Shown: positions 1 through 8,770, counted from the stretch's first letter. The stretch: 64,000 nt of DNA from Streptomyces sp. R41 (GCF_041053055.1 NZ_CP163443.1:5687001-5751000); one strand, 5' to 3'. Translations and numbers: made by a program. Notes: generated from the letters alone by a model not told the origin.

Positions 1-1880
1 TTCGGCGTGTAGCCGACGAACCAGGCGTTCCTGCGCTCGTCCGTCGTACCGGTCTTACCGGCGTTGGCGCGGTCGGTGAGACCGGCCTGCTGGCCCGTAC
101 CGGAGTCGATCACGCCGCTCAGAAGGGTGTTGATGGTGTCCGCGGTCTTCTCGGACATCGCCCGCGAGCACGTCGACTTCGGCACCTCGAGGGACTTCTG
201 CGTGCCGTCGATCTTCTGCGTGATCGACTCGATGGCGATCGGGGTGCAGTACATGCCGCGGGAGGCGAAGGCGGCGTACGCGGTGGCCATCGTCAGCGGG
301 GAGATGCCCTTGGCACCGAGGGCGATGGAGGGCACCTGGGGGAGCTTGTCGCCGTTGCCCTGGACCACGCCGAGCTTGTCGATCTGGTTCATCACCGGGC
401 AGAGGCCGATGTCCGAGATCATCTGCACGAAGTAGGTGTTGACCGACTTGGCCATCGCCTCCTTCAGCCGGTACGGACCGACCTCGGACAGGCTCTCGTT
501 CGGCACTTGCTCGTTGGCCTGGTTGGTCCAGGGCTTGCTGCCGCACGTCTGTACGGGGCTCGGGTAGGGCATCTTGTTCGGCGACGAGTACTCCTTCGTC
601 GCCGGCACGCCCTGCTCCAGCGCGGCCGCGGCCACGAACGGCTTGAAGGTGGAGCCGGTCGGGAAGCCGTAGTTCGAGCCGCCCATGTCGTAGTTGACCG
701 AGAAGTTGTACTCGGTCTCGTTCTTCCCGTAGCCGTAGGGCTTCGACTGGCCCATACCGAGGATCTTGCCGGTGCCGGGCTCGACCAGGGTGGCCGCCGC
801 GGCGACCTTGTCCGACTTGTAGACGTGATCCTTTATCGATGTCTGCACCGACTCCTGGGACTGCGGGTCGAGCGTCGTACGGATCGTCAGGCCGCCCTGG
901 TTCCAGATCTTCGCCCGGGCCTCCTTGGTCTTGCCGAAGACCGGGTCGCTCAGGAAGACGTGCTCCACGTACTTGCAGAAGAAGCTGGCGCCCTTGGCGG
1001 CCGTGATGCAGCCGTTCTTGGGCTGGCTCACGTGCAGGCCGAGCTTCTTCTCCTTGGCCGCGTCCGCTTCCTGCTGGGAGATGTCGTGCACCTCGGCCAT
1101 GCGCTGCAGCACGGTGTTGCGGCGCTTGGTGGCTTCCGCCTCGTCGTTGACCGGGTCGTACCGGCTGGGCGACTGGACGATGCCCGCGAGCAGCGCCGAC
1201 TCCTGGAGGTTCAGGTCCTTGGCGGGCTTGGAGAAGTAGCGCTGGGCGGCGGCCTCGATGCCGTAGGCCTGCTCGCCGAAGAACGTGATGTTCAGGTAGT
1301 TCTCGAGGATCTTCTTCTTGCCGAGCTTCTCTTCCAGCTGGATCGCGTACTTGAGCTCGCGGATCTTGCGGCCGAGGGTCTGCTGGGTGGCCTGGGCGAC
1401 CTTCGTCGGGTCGTCACCGGCCTCCTCGACGAAGTAGTTCTTCACCAGCTGCTGGGTGAGCGTGGAGGCGCCCTGGGCCACTCCGCCGTTCTGCGCGTTC
1501 TGGTTCAGGGCGCGCAGGACGCCCTTCATGTCGACCGCGCCGTGCTGGTAGAAGCGCGAGTCCTCGATCGCGACGATCGCCTTCTGCATGTACGGCGAGA
1601 TGTCCTTGAGGTCGACCACCGTGCGGTCGCGCGAGTAGACCGTCGCGATCTGACCGCCCTGGCTGTCCAGGATCGTGGTCCGCTGACTCAGCGACGGACT
1701 CTTCAGGTTGTCGGGAATCTCGTCGAACCCCTGCACGGATCCCTTGGCCGCCAGACCGAGCGCGCCCGCGGCGGGCAGCGCGATTCCGGCCATGACGGCG
1801 CCTGCGAGCACGCTGACACCGAGGAACTTGGCGGCCTGCTGCGTTGCCGACAGACCGCCGCCCGAGCGCTTCTTTGGCAT
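1..1880 (-). CDS. Class A penicillin-binding protein (transglycosylase/transpeptidase), partial
   Basis: Polymerises lipid II into glycan strands and cross-links stem peptides on the outer face of the membrane. The ATG is at 1880; about 626 residues are visible and the C-terminus runs off the left edge. One N-terminal membrane segment (about residues 17-45) precedes a GT51 glycosyltransferase domain with EDSRFYQHGAVD (Glu about 104) and GASTLTQQLVKN. The transpeptidase domain follows with STFK (about 410), SVN (about 479) and KTGT (about 608), so both activities look intact. It is divergent from wblA, a pairing I remember as conserved in Streptomyces. TAGGCT lies 6 nt before the ATG with no clear ribosome-binding site, so a leaderless message is possible. 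Confidence 0.95.
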   Translation of the reverse strand, partial: MPKKRSGGGLSATQQAAKFLGVSVLAGAVMAGIALPAAGALGLAAKGSVQGFDEIPDNLKSPSLSQRTTILDSQGGQIATVYSRDRTVVDLKDISPYMQKAIVAIEDSRFYQHGAVDMKGVLRALNQNAQNGGVAQGASTLTQQLVKNYFVEEAGDDPTKVAQATQQTLGRKIRELKYAIQLEEKLGKKKILENYLNITFFGEQAYGIEAAAQRYFSKPAKDLNLQESALLAGIVQSPSRYDPVNDEAEATKRRNTVLQRMAEVHDISQQEADAAKEKKLGLHVSQPKNGCITAAKGASFFCKYVEHVFLSDPVFGKTKEARAKIWNQGGLTIRTTLDPQSQESVQTSIKDHVYKSDKVAAAATLVEPGTGKILGMGQSKPYGYGKNETEYNFSVNYDMGGSNYGFPTGSTFKPFVAAAALEQGVPATKEYSSPNKMPYPSPVQTCGSKPWTNQANEQVPNESLSEVGPYRLKEAMAKSVNTYFVQMISDIGLCPVMNQIDKLGVVQGNGDKLPQVPSIALGAKGISPLTMATAYAAFASRGMYCTPIAIESITQKIDGTQKSLEVPKSTCSRAMSEKTADTINTLLSGVIDSGTGQQAGLTDRANAGKTGTTDERRNAWFVGYTP

Positions 1881-2298
1881 GGGGGCAGCCTACGTTCTCA
1901 TTCGCCGGACACGCGTATATGCCTTGGCCTAAGCTGCTCTCAACTGTCACAGCAGTGCGGCCACGTATCAATACGTCCGGCGACCCCGAATCGTTCCGGA
2001 GGATCCCCAACTTTTTGTCGGGGGTTCGTTGAGGGCGTGTCCGAATCAGCCTCATGCGTCACCAGGCGTCCGTTGTGACTCAACTGAACTGTCCCGGTTT
2101 GCCGGGATACTCACGCATGTCCTCAGCTCACTCCCCCGGGTGATCTGCCGCTTACGCATAGTCCGTTCGGGCCATTCAAGATTGGGCCCGAAGGGGGTGT
2201 TGCGCTGTGCCCACCTTCCGTAACGTCCTCAACTGGCGGCGGTGAATATGCCGCTGCCGCCGTGGGGGAGCCTCGATTCGGGAGAGGACGGCGCCGGT
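1881..2298. promoter_or_regulatory. Divergent PBP/wblA regulatory region
   Basis: This 418 bp gap has no convincing gene. It holds the PBP promoter candidates on the left and the wblA leader on the right. Short AT-richer stretches near 1915-1945 and 2080-2190 suggest promoters. An in-frame ATG at 2248 and upstream codons could lengthen WblA by up to 19 residues. Confidence 0.4.
1914..1943 (-). promoter_or_regulatory. Candidate sigma-70-type promoter for the PBP gene
   Basis: On the minus strand TTGAGA (1943-1938) is separated by 18 bp from TATACG (1919-1914), about 35 bp before the PBP start. The match is by eye. A second -10-like TAGGCT (1892-1887) directly before the ATG is an alternative. 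Confidence 0.35.
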
Positions 2299-2637
2299 AT
2301 GGGCTGGGTAACCGACTGGAGTGCGCAGGCGGCCTGCCGCACTACCGATCCGGATGAACTGTTCGTTCAAGGAGCAGCGCAGAACAGGGCGAAGGCAGTG
2401 TGCACCGGATGTCCGGTACGCACGGAGTGCCTCGCCGATGCGCTCGACAACCGCGTCGAATTCGGCGTGTGGGGTGGCATGACGGAGCGGGAGCGCCGCG
2501 CACTGCTGCGCCGCCGGCCGACCGTCACCTCGTGGCGTCGCCTGCTGGAGACCGCGCGTACGGAGTACGAGCGCGGCGCGGGCCTGCTGCCCCTCGACGA
2601 GGAAGAGGTGTACGAGCGCTACGCGGCGGTGGGCTGA
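2299..2637 (+). CDS. wblA: WhiB-family regulator WblA
   Basis: A small iron-sulfur regulator; wblA is known in Streptomyces as a pleiotropic repressor of antibiotic production that is needed for sporulation. The 112 residues contain the four cluster cysteines (C13, C35, C38, C44, spaced C-x21-C-x2-C-x5-C) and the GVWGG turn (56-60), followed by a basic RRALLRRR segment that contacts DNA or sigma factor. I chose ATG 2299 because GGGAGAGG lies about 11 nt upstream and the length fits the family; a start near 2242 would give 131 residues. The neighbours (PBP, then two ArsA-like ATPases) match the wblA locus of S. coelicolor as I recall it. Confidence 0.93.
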   Translation: MGWVTDWSAQAACRTTDPDELFVQGAAQNRAKAVCTGCPVRTECLADALDNRVEFGVWGGMTERERRALLRRRPTVTSWRRLLETARTEYERGAGLLPLDEEEVYERYAAVG

Positions 2638-2648
2638 GGGCGTTCCCC

Positions 2649-4061
2649 TCAGGCCCCCGGTTCGAGGGTTTCGGGCAGCTCCGGCCGATTGGCCGCGAGC
2701 CGGTCCCCGATGTCCCGCAGCCCCGCGAGGTCGTGTACGTCGCCCGGCAGGGCGGCCACTTCGGCCACCGCCACCTCGGGGTGGAGCGCGGCGAAGCGGT
2801 CACGCGTGCGCTGCTCGCGGGAGAGCAGCTGCATGCGCTCGGCATGCAGCCTCAACAGGCCTGCGGTGAGTTGTTCAACGGTCCGGTCGGTGTCCGTGGC
2901 GGCGGTCCGGGTCTCGTCCGTGGTGGCGGTCTGGTGCTCGTCCGTGACGGCGGTCCTGTCCGTGGCGGCGGGGGAGCCTTCGTCGGAACCGTCCGGAGCT
3001 GGTGTTTCGGAAGCGGGAGATTCTGAACTGTCGTACGTGTCGGGAGAGTTACGAAGTCCAGCTTTCCCGTCCCCCTGATCGACAATGCGGGCGTCGTCAA
3101 GATTTTCTGCGGCCGCGGAATCCGCCGCGGAATCAAGATCTTCCGCGGCGGCGAGCGCCCGCTCGGCGGACAGCTGAGCGGCGCCGCTGCCGTGCACCCG
3201 GTTGAGCACCAGACCCGCGAACGGCATGTCCTCCGCGGCCAGCCGCTCCACGAAGTACGCGGCCTCGCGCAGCGCGTCCCGCTCCGGGGCCGCCACCACC
3301 AGGAACGCTGTGCCGGGCGCCTGGAGCAGCTTGTACGTGGCGTCCGCGCGGGTACGGAATCCCCCGAAGGTCGTGTCCATAGCGGCCACGAACGTCTGGA
3401 CGTCCTTGAGGAGCTGGCCCCCCAGGAGCTTGCCCAGGGTGCCGGTCATCATCGACATCCCCACGTTCAGGAACTTCATCCCCGCCCGGCCGCCCAGCTT
3501 CGCCGGCGCCGTCAGCAGCCGGATCAGCCTCCCGTCCAGGAACGAGCCCAGCCGCTTCGGGGCGTCCAGGAAGTCCAGCGCCGAGCGCGAGGGCGGCGTG
3601 TCGACGACGATGAGGTCCCACTCGTCCCGCGCCCGCAGCTGCCCCAGCTTCTCCATCGCCATGTACTCCTGTGTGCCCGCGAAGCCCGCCGAAAGCGACT
3701 GGTAGAAGGGGTTGTTGAGGATCGCGGCCGCTTGCTTGCCGTTTGCGTGCGCCTCGACGATCTCGTCGAAGGTGCGCTTCATGTCGAGCATCATGGCGTG
3801 CAGCTCGCCGTCCCCCTCGACGCCCTTCACGCGCCTCGGGGTGTTGTCCAGCGAGTCGATGCCCATGGACTGGGCGAGCCTGCGCGCCGGGTCGATGGTG
3901 AGCACGACCACCTTGCGGCCGCGCTCGGCGGCGCGCAGCCCCAGGGCCGCCGCCGTGGTCGTCTTGCCGACGCCGCCCGAGCCGCAGCACACCACGATGC
4001 GGGTCTTCGGGTCGTCGAGCAGCGGGTCGACGTCGAGTACGCGGGCCGGGTTCAGACTCAT
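2649..4061 (-). CDS. ArsA/GET3-like P-loop ATPase, downstream copy
   Basis: A deviant-Walker NTPase of the SIMIBI class, usually annotated as an ion-transporting ATPase; its cargo in actinomycetes is not known. The 470 residues have GSGGVGKTTTAAA (about 28-40) and the switch segment TIDPARRLAQSMG typical of ArsA/GET3. Residues about 310-400 form an unusual acidic, Thr/Asp-rich low-complexity insert (repeated TDRT/TDET/TDTD words) before a conserved basic C-terminal helix. Its start overlaps the stop of the upstream ATPase by 4 nt (ATGA), so the two are translationally coupled and may act as a pair. It converges on wblA with only 11 bp between them. Confidence 0.9.
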   Translation of the reverse strand: MSLNPARVLDVDPLLDDPKTRIVVCCGSGGVGKTTTAAALGLRAAERGRKVVVLTIDPARRLAQSMGIDSLDNTPRRVKGVEGDGELHAMMLDMKRTFDEIVEAHANGKQAAAILNNPFYQSLSAGFAGTQEYMAMEKLGQLRARDEWDLIVVDTPPSRSALDFLDAPKRLGSFLDGRLIRLLTAPAKLGGRAGMKFLNVGMSMMTGTLGKLLGGQLLKDVQTFVAAMDTTFGGFRTRADATYKLLQAPGTAFLVVAAPERDALREAAYFVERLAAEDMPFAGLVLNRVHGSGAAQLSAERALAAAEDLDSAADSAAAENLDDARIVDQGDGKAGLRNSPDTYDSSESPASETPAPDGSDEGSPAATDRTAVTDEHQTATTDETRTAATDTDRTVEQLTAGLLRLHAERMQLLSREQRTRDRFAALHPEVAVAEVAALPGDVHDLAGLRDIGDRLAANRPELPETLEPGA

Positions 4062-5035
4062 GAGATCCCTTGCGTGCGCAGTTCCGCGGCGAGCTCGTAC
4101 AGGCCCGCCAAATCCATTCCGTCGGCGAGCAGCGGGAGTTCGTGCAGCGGCAGGTCCTGCTCGGTGAGCACGGCCCGCTGCTCGCGCTCCAGGGTGTGGC
4201 GCTCGGCGTACTCCTCCGCCTGCTGGAGCAGCGGGTCCACGAGCCGCTCGGCGAGTCCGCCGCGGCGGGCACCGCCGAGTCCGGCCGCGGAGAGCGACTT
4301 GGCGATGGCCGTACGGGGAACGGCGGCCGTGAGCTCCAGGTCGGTGTCGTCCAGGAGCGCGGGCCGCACCATGTTCACGATGATCCGCCCCACCGGCAGC
4401 TTCGCGGCCCGCAGCTCGGCGATGCCGTCCGCGGTCTCCTGGACGGGCATCTCCTCAAGGAGCGTCACCAAATGCACCGCGGTCTCCGGGGACTTGAGGA
4501 CGCGCATGACGGCCTGTGCCTGATTGTGTATCGGCCCGATCTTCGCGAGGCCGGCCACCTCGTCGTTGACGTTCAGGAAACGCGTGATGCGCCCGGTGGG
4601 CGGCGCGTCCATCACCACGTAGTCGTACGCGAATCGCCCGCTCTTGTCCTTGCGGCGTACGGCCTCACAGGCCTTGCCGGTCAGGAGTACGTCCCTGACG
4701 CCGGGCGCGATGGTGGTGGCGAAGTCGATGGCGCCGAGCTTCTTCAGGGCACGGCCCGCGCTGCCCAGTTTGTAGAACATCTGGAGGTAGTCCAGAAGGG
4801 CCAGTTCGGGGTCGATGGCGAGCGCGTACACCTCCCCGCCCCCAGGAGCGACGGCGATCTTCCGCTCCTCATAAGGCAGCGCTTCTGTCTCGAAGAGCTG
4901 CGCGATGCCCTGTCTGCCCTCGACCTCGACGAGGAGGACGCGCTTGCCCTCGGTCGCGAGGGCGAGCGCGAGGGCCGCGGCCACCGTGGTCTTGCCGGTA
5001 CCGCCCTTGCCGCTGACGACCTGGAGCCTGCTCAC
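4058..5035 (-). CDS. ArsA/GET3-like P-loop ATPase, upstream copy
   Basis: A 325-residue ArsA/GET3-family ATPase and first gene of a two-gene operon with the downstream copy. The N-terminus carries GKGGTGKTTVAAALALAL (about 9-26), with the signature lysine of deviant Walker A proteins. The switch region reads VVMDAPPTGRITRFLNV. It is shorter than its partner and lacks the acidic insert. The pair resembles the two halves of eukaryote-type or arsenite ArsA split into separate genes, but no arsenic genes are nearby, so arsenite transport is not supported. It is divergent from the DUF4177 gene, with 95 bp between starts. Confidence 0.9.
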   Translation of the reverse strand: MSRLQVVSGKGGTGKTTVAAALALALATEGKRVLLVEVEGRQGIAQLFETEALPYEERKIAVAPGGGEVYALAIDPELALLDYLQMFYKLGSAGRALKKLGAIDFATTIAPGVRDVLLTGKACEAVRRKDKSGRFAYDYVVMDAPPTGRITRFLNVNDEVAGLAKIGPIHNQAQAVMRVLKSPETAVHLVTLLEEMPVQETADGIAELRAAKLPVGRIIVNMVRPALLDDTDLELTAAVPRTAIAKSLSAAGLGGARRGGLAERLVDPLLQQAEEYAERHTLEREQRAVLTEQDLPLHELPLLADGMDLAGLYELAAELRTQGIS

Positions 5036-5078
5036 GTATTCGAGCCTAACCAGTCCGCCGCCGTACTACGCAGGAGGC

Positions 5079-5087
5079 TGTGGACAA
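5079..5087 (-). promoter_or_regulatory. DnaA box (TTGTCCACA)
   Basis: TGTGGACAA on the plus strand is the complement of TTGTCCACA, the preferred Streptomyces DnaA box. It sits in the short divergent promoter between the ArsA-like ATPase and the DUF4177 gene, where it could control either. A single site can occur by chance. Confidence 0.45.
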
Positions 5088-5130
5088 CGTGTGCGCGAGG
5101 CCCCGGACGGCAACGGCTAAAGTCGGCCGC

Positions 5131-5292
5131 ATGACCAAGTGGGAATACGCAACTGTGCCGCTGCTCGTCCATGCCACGAAGCAGATTCTGGACACCTGGG
5201 GCGAGGACGGCTGGGAGCTCGTCCAGGTCGTGCCCGGGCCGAACAACCCCGAGCAGCTGGTGGCCTACCTGAAGCGGGAGAAGTCGGCATGA
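5131..5292 (+). CDS. DUF4177 family small protein
   Basis: A 53-residue protein with the DUF4177 pattern: KWEYATVPL at the start, then WGEDGWELVQVV. The family is small, cytosolic and of unknown function. I chose ATG 5131 because the family begins with this strand and because TAAAGT (5118-5123) lies 7 nt upstream without a ribosome-binding site, a leaderless arrangement. The stop overlaps the next start (ATGA at 5289), so it is coupled to the RidA gene. It is too short for most automatic gene callers. Confidence 0.85.
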   Translation: MTKWEYATVPLLVHATKQILDTWGEDGWELVQVVPGPNNPEQLVAYLKREKSA

Positions 5293-5759
5293 GCGGCGCC
5301 GTCGAGTCGAAGCTGGCGGAACTCGGGCTGAGTCTGCCGGACGTCGTCCCGCCGCTCGCCGCGTACCAGCCCGCCGTGCAGTCCGGTGTGTACGTCTACA
5401 CCGCGGGCCAGTTGCCGATGGTGGACGGCAAGCTTCCGGTCACCGGCAAGGTGGGCGCCGAGGTCACCGCCGAGGAGGCCAAGGAGCTGGCCCGCACCTG
5501 CGCGCTGAACGCCCTTGCCGCGGTCAAATCCGTAGCGGGCGACCTCGACCGCATCGCTCGTGTCGTGAAGGTCGTCGGCTTCGTCGCTTCCGCCTCGGAC
5601 TTCACGGGTCAGCCGGGCGTCCTGAACGGCGCGAGCGAACTCCTGGGCGCGGTCCTCGGCGACAAGGGTGTCCACGCCCGCAGCGCGGTCGGCGTGGCGG
5701 TCCTCCCGCTGGACGCCCCGGTGGAGGTCGAAATCCAGGTGGAGCTGACGGAGGCGTAG
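5289..5759 (+). CDS. RidA/YjgF/UK114 family protein
   Basis: A 156-residue protein of the RidA superfamily, whose members hydrolyse reactive enamine/imine intermediates made by PLP enzymes, or act in related deamination steps. The YTAGQLPMVDG segment and the later ARSAVGVAVLPLDAPVEVEI stretch mark the trimeric fold; the Arg of ARSAVG corresponds to the substrate-binding arginine of active RidA. It is longer than archetypal RidA (about 130), which fits the YjgH/Rid4-7-type group common in actinomycetes. It starts within the stop of the DUF4177 gene (ATGA), so the two are an operon. Confidence 0.9.
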   Translation: MSGAVESKLAELGLSLPDVVPPLAAYQPAVQSGVYVYTAGQLPMVDGKLPVTGKVGAEVTAEEAKELARTCALNALAAVKSVAGDLDRIARVVKVVGFVASASDFTGQPGVLNGASELLGAVLGDKGVHARSAVGVAVLPLDAPVEVEIQVELTEA

Positions 5760-5787
5760 GCGGGGCCGCGGGCAAGGGTTGTCTCGA

Positions 5788-5925
5788 CCCCTCCGGCTCT
5801 ACCCGTCCCGTACCGGGGGGCTGCCGCCCGCTGCCGTGCCCCGTCAGGGGCGCGGGGAACTGCGTGACAACCCCCCACCGGCCCGCAGTCGAAAGACCGG
5901 TACGGGACGGGCAGGGGCGGAGGGG
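5788..5925. repeat. Dispersed Streptomyces intergenic repeat with terminal inverted repeats
   Basis: The region between ridA and the NUDIX gene is bounded by imperfect inverted repeats of about 27 bp (5788-5814 and 5899-5925), including 13 perfect base pairs (5802-5814 with 5899-5911). The interior holds a GGGGCGCGGGGAACTGCG-type word that I recognise as common in Streptomyces intergenic DNA. The right end shares its sequence with repeats near 8670-8697 and 16797-16824. It looks like a small non-coding mobile or REP-like element. Confidence 0.6.
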
Positions 5926-6016
5926 GCGAAAAAGCCTCACCCGCACCCCCGGCACCGGACGCCGTGATCGTCGACGGCCTCTCGAACATCCGCCCGGCAC
6001 GGGATAGCCTCCGCCC

Positions 6017-6886
6017 ATGGCGAATGGGCAGTGGTACCCCCCGGAGTGGCCCGAGAGGATCCGCGCGCTCGCGGAGGGCTCCCTGACACCGGTGGCCCCC
6101 AAGCGGGCGGCCACGGTCATGCTGCTCAAGGACACCTCTGCCACCCCTGTGGTGCACATGCTGCGCAGACGCACCTCCATGGCCTTCGCCGGAGGCGCGT
6201 ACGCGTATCCGGGCGGCGGCGTGGACCCCCGCGACGACGAGCACCAGATCCGCTGGGCGGGCCCCACGCGCGCGTGGTGGGCGAAAAGACTCGGAGTGGA
6301 CGAGACCTCGGCCCAGGCCATCGTGTGCGCGGCGGTCCGCGAGACGTACGAGGAGGCGGGCGTCCTGCTCGCCGGGCCCACCCCGGACACCGTGGTCGGC
6401 GACACCACGGGCGAGGAGTGGGAGGCGGACCGCGCGGCCCTGGTCGCCCGCGATCTCTCCTTCGCCGAGTTCCTCGACCGCAGAGGGCTCGTGCTCAGAT
6501 CCGACCTCCTGGGCGTCTGGACCCGCTGGATCACCCCGGAATTCGAGACCCGCCGCTACGACACGTGGTTCTTCGTGGCCGCCCTCCCGGAGGGCCAGCG
6601 CACCCGCAACGCCTCCACGGAGGCCGACCGCACCGTGTGGATCCGCCCCGCGGACGCGGCCGACGGATACGACAAGGGCGAGCTCCTGATGATGCCGCCC
6701 ACCATCGCCACCCTGCGCCAGCTCATCCCGTACGACAGCGCCGCCGACGCCCTGGCCGCCGCTCCCGCCCGCGACCTGACCCCCGTCCTGGCCAAGGCCC
6801 GCCTGGAGAACGGTGAAGTGATCCTCGCCTGGCCCGGCCACGACGAGTTCACCAAGCACATCCCGACCGGTGGAGCCTCCGCATGA
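6017..6886 (+). CDS. NUDIX hydrolase with split NUDIX box
   Basis: A 289-residue NUDIX pyrophosphohydrolase. The glycine part of the box (YPGGGVDPRD) is separated by an insert of about 35 residues from the catalytic RETYEEAG helix, as in the NUDT19 (RP2) subgroup acting on acyl-CoA or related nucleotides; the real substrate is unknown. TAGCCT (6005-6010) is exactly 6 nt before the ATG, suggesting leaderless translation. The stop overlaps the next start by 4 nt (ATGA), so it is coupled to the metallo-beta-lactamase-fold hydrolase. Confidence 0.88.
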   Translation: MANGQWYPPEWPERIRALAEGSLTPVAPKRAATVMLLKDTSATPVVHMLRRRTSMAFAGGAYAYPGGGVDPRDDEHQIRWAGPTRAWWAKRLGVDETSAQAIVCAAVRETYEEAGVLLAGPTPDTVVGDTTGEEWEADRAALVARDLSFAEFLDRRGLVLRSDLLGVWTRWITPEFETRRYDTWFFVAALPEGQRTRNASTEADRTVWIRPADAADGYDKGELLMMPPTIATLRQLIPYDSAADALAAAPARDLTPVLAKARLENGEVILAWPGHDEFTKHIPTGGASA

Positions 6887-7713
6887 CCGACGCCACCGCC
6901 CTCCCGGGCCAGCCACGCGGCGGAGTCCTCTCCGGCCCCGCCACTTCGCGCGCGGTCAACGTGCTCGCTCCCAACGCCTCCGCGATGACCCTGGACGGCA
7001 CCAACACCTGGATCGTCTCCGAGCCGGACTCCGAGCTCGCGGTGGTGATCGACCCGGGGCCCCTGGACGACGTACATCTGCGGAATGTCGTGGATACGGC
7101 GGAGAAGGCGGGGAAACGGGTCGCGCTGACGCTGCTCACGCACGGGCACCCCGATCACGCCGAGGGGGCGGCCCGGTTCGGCGAGCTGACGGGTACGAAG
7201 GTGCGGGCCCTGGACCCGGCGCTGCGGCTCGGGGACGAAGGGCTGGCCGCGGGGGACGTGATCGCCGTCGGCGGGCTCGAGCTGCGCGTCGTACCGACGC
7301 CCGGGCATACCGCCGACTCGCTGTGCTTCCATCTCCCGGCCGACCGGGCCGTCCTGACCGGGGACACCATCCTGGGCCGCGGTACGACCGTGGTGGCCCA
7401 TCCGGACGGCCGTCTGGGCGACTATCTCGACTCCCTGCGCCGGCTCCGCTCACTGACGGTCGACGACGGCGTCCACACCGTCCTGCCCGGCCACGGGCCC
7501 GTCCTCGAGGACGCCCAGGGCGCCGTCGAGTTCTACCTCGCCCATCGCGCGCACCGCCTCGCCCAGGTCGAGACGGCGGTCGAGAACGGCTACCGGTCGC
7601 CGGACGAGGTCGTCGCGCACGTGTACGCGGACGTGGACCGTTCGCTGTGGCCCGCGGCGGAGCTGTCCGTGCGCGCACAGATGGACTACCTGCGCGAGCA
7701 CGGCCTCATCTAG
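6883..7713 (+). CDS. MBL-fold metallo-hydrolase (LACTB2-like)
   Basis: A 276-residue metallo-beta-lactamase-fold hydrolase. The metal ligands are visible as THGHPDH (HxHxDH), later GHTADS, GDTILG and a C-terminal PGHGP. The overall pattern, including a C-terminal winged-helix-like tail (residues about 225-276), fits the LACTB2/glyoxalase-II-like group, whose members are thioesterases or endoribonucleases. Translational coupling to a NUDIX enzyme suggests a shared nucleotide or CoA-ester clean-up role, which is inference. Confidence 0.88.
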   Translation: MTDATALPGQPRGGVLSGPATSRAVNVLAPNASAMTLDGTNTWIVSEPDSELAVVIDPGPLDDVHLRNVVDTAEKAGKRVALTLLTHGHPDHAEGAARFGELTGTKVRALDPALRLGDEGLAAGDVIAVGGLELRVVPTPGHTADSLCFHLPADRAVLTGDTILGRGTTVVAHPDGRLGDYLDSLRRLRSLTVDDGVHTVLPGHGPVLEDAQGAVEFYLAHRAHRLAQVETAVENGYRSPDEVVAHVYADVDRSLWPAAELSVRAQMDYLREHGLI

Positions 7714-7766
7714 GGCAGCTGGGCAACTGGGGCCTCCAGGCGTTTTTGCGGCCCCTGGGGAGGCAC

Positions 7767-8573
7767 TCAGGGACGCGGGGCCTTGATGCCGTGCACGCGC
7801 GCGTACTCCGCGGCCAGCCACGGCCCGAGGTCGTCGACGTACGAGCGCAGGACGGCGAGATCGCCCGTCGGCTCGTATCCGAGGACGGCCGCTTCGCGCA
7901 GCTGCGCGGCCCGCTCCGGGTAGTACGCGCCGAACGTCTCGGCCATCTCTTTCAGGTCGCTGGTCCAGCCGTTCCAGCGGGGCATGACGAGCGTGAAGCC
8001 GGTGCGGACGAGATGGCGTGACATGAAGCGGACCAGCGGGCGCCGGGCCTCGTCCGTGTCGGCGGCACCGGCGATCCGCTCCCGCCAGCGCGGCAGGAAC
8101 AGCGCGAGGTCGCCGTTGGTCTCCCGGGCGAGTCGGGAGTCGGGACGATAGCGCGGCAGGAACTCGGCCAGATCCTCGCCCAGGAGAGGCGTACAGAGGC
8201 AGGCGACGAACCACCCGAGGTCGTACGTCTCCAGGTCGCTCAGCAGCCGCGCACGGCTGGCCAGCAGCGTCCCGACGCCGTCGATCTGCGGGAACTCCTT
8301 GTCGAGCGCCTCGTCCAGCGCCCGAGCGTCCGCCCGGTCCGCGTCGGTGGGCTCCTCGCGCAGCACCAGCAGCAGATCCAGGTCGCTGCGCCCCACGCGC
8401 GCGGTGCCACGCGGAATCGACCCGTAGAGGTACGCGCTGGTCACCCGCGCCCCGAAGGCGTCCAGCAACCGATCGCGGGCCGCGGCGACGACGGGCCGGA
8501 ACGCGTGCGGAATCCGCCCGAGGGATCCTTCGGGCTCGATGTACCCCTGGGCGTCGAGCCCTCTGCCGCTCAT
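7767..8573 (-). CDS. Nucleotidyltransferase-domain protein (aminoglycoside adenylyltransferase-like)
   Basis: A 268-residue protein with the polymerase-beta-like motif YGSIPRGTARVGRSDLDLLL, giving GS and DxD metal-binding residues near 49-62, followed by a helical C-terminal domain. The architecture resembles AadA/ANT-type transferases, but it is a conserved chromosomal gene and nothing shows antibiotic inactivation. The start at 8573 gives the full motif. It is convergent with the MBL-fold gene. A dispersed repeat at 8599-8697 separates it from crp. Confidence 0.82.
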   Translation of the reverse strand: MSGRGLDAQGYIEPEGSLGRIPHAFRPVVAAARDRLLDAFGARVTSAYLYGSIPRGTARVGRSDLDLLLVLREEPTDADRADARALDEALDKEFPQIDGVGTLLASRARLLSDLETYDLGWFVACLCTPLLGEDLAEFLPRYRPDSRLARETNGDLALFLPRWRERIAGAADTDEARRPLVRFMSRHLVRTGFTLVMPRWNGWTSDLKEMAETFGAYYPERAAQLREAAVLGYEPTGDLAVLRSYVDDLGPWLAAEYARVHGIKAPRP

Positions 8574-8598
8574 GCGCCCACTGTGCCCTGGATCTTTT

Positions 8599-8697
8599 GG
8601 CCCGTCCGGCGTTTGAGGACGATGCCGTTCAGGCCGATACGGGGGTCTGGGGGGCGGAGCCTCCAGGCACGGGACGGGCAGGGGCGGAGGGGGCGAG
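8599..8697. repeat. Dispersed Streptomyces intergenic repeat (GTCCGGCGTTTGAGGAC type)
   Basis: About 99 bp, near-identical to 16726-16824. It begins CCCGTCCGGCGTTTGAGGAC and ends GGGACGGGCAGGGGCGGAGG, with 7 bp inverted ends (8601-8607 with 8672-8678). I recognise this as one of the commonest intergenic repeats in Streptomyces genomes. It is non-coding and of unknown function. Confidence 0.75.
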
Positions 8698-8720
8698 AAC
8701 CATCCCCCGGCAACCACAGC

Positions 8721-8751
8721 GGGGCCCCGCCTCTCAAGAAGGCGGAACCCC
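8721..8751 (-). terminator. Hairpin terminator after crp
   Basis: An 11 bp stem with two G-U type pairs (8721-8731 with 8741-8751) and a 9 nt loop lies 20 bp downstream of the crp stop on the minus strand. There is no U-tract, which is usual for Streptomyces terminators. Confidence 0.6.
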
Positions 8752-8770
8752 GTCGACGTACGGCCAAAAC

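Noticed and set aside
2649..5035. Arsenite efflux operon
   Set aside because: The ATPases are ArsA-like, but there is no arsB, arsR, arsC or metal-binding Cys pattern nearby.
7767..8573. Aminoglycoside resistance gene
   Set aside because: The fold is right, but it is a conserved chromosomal gene with no resistance context.
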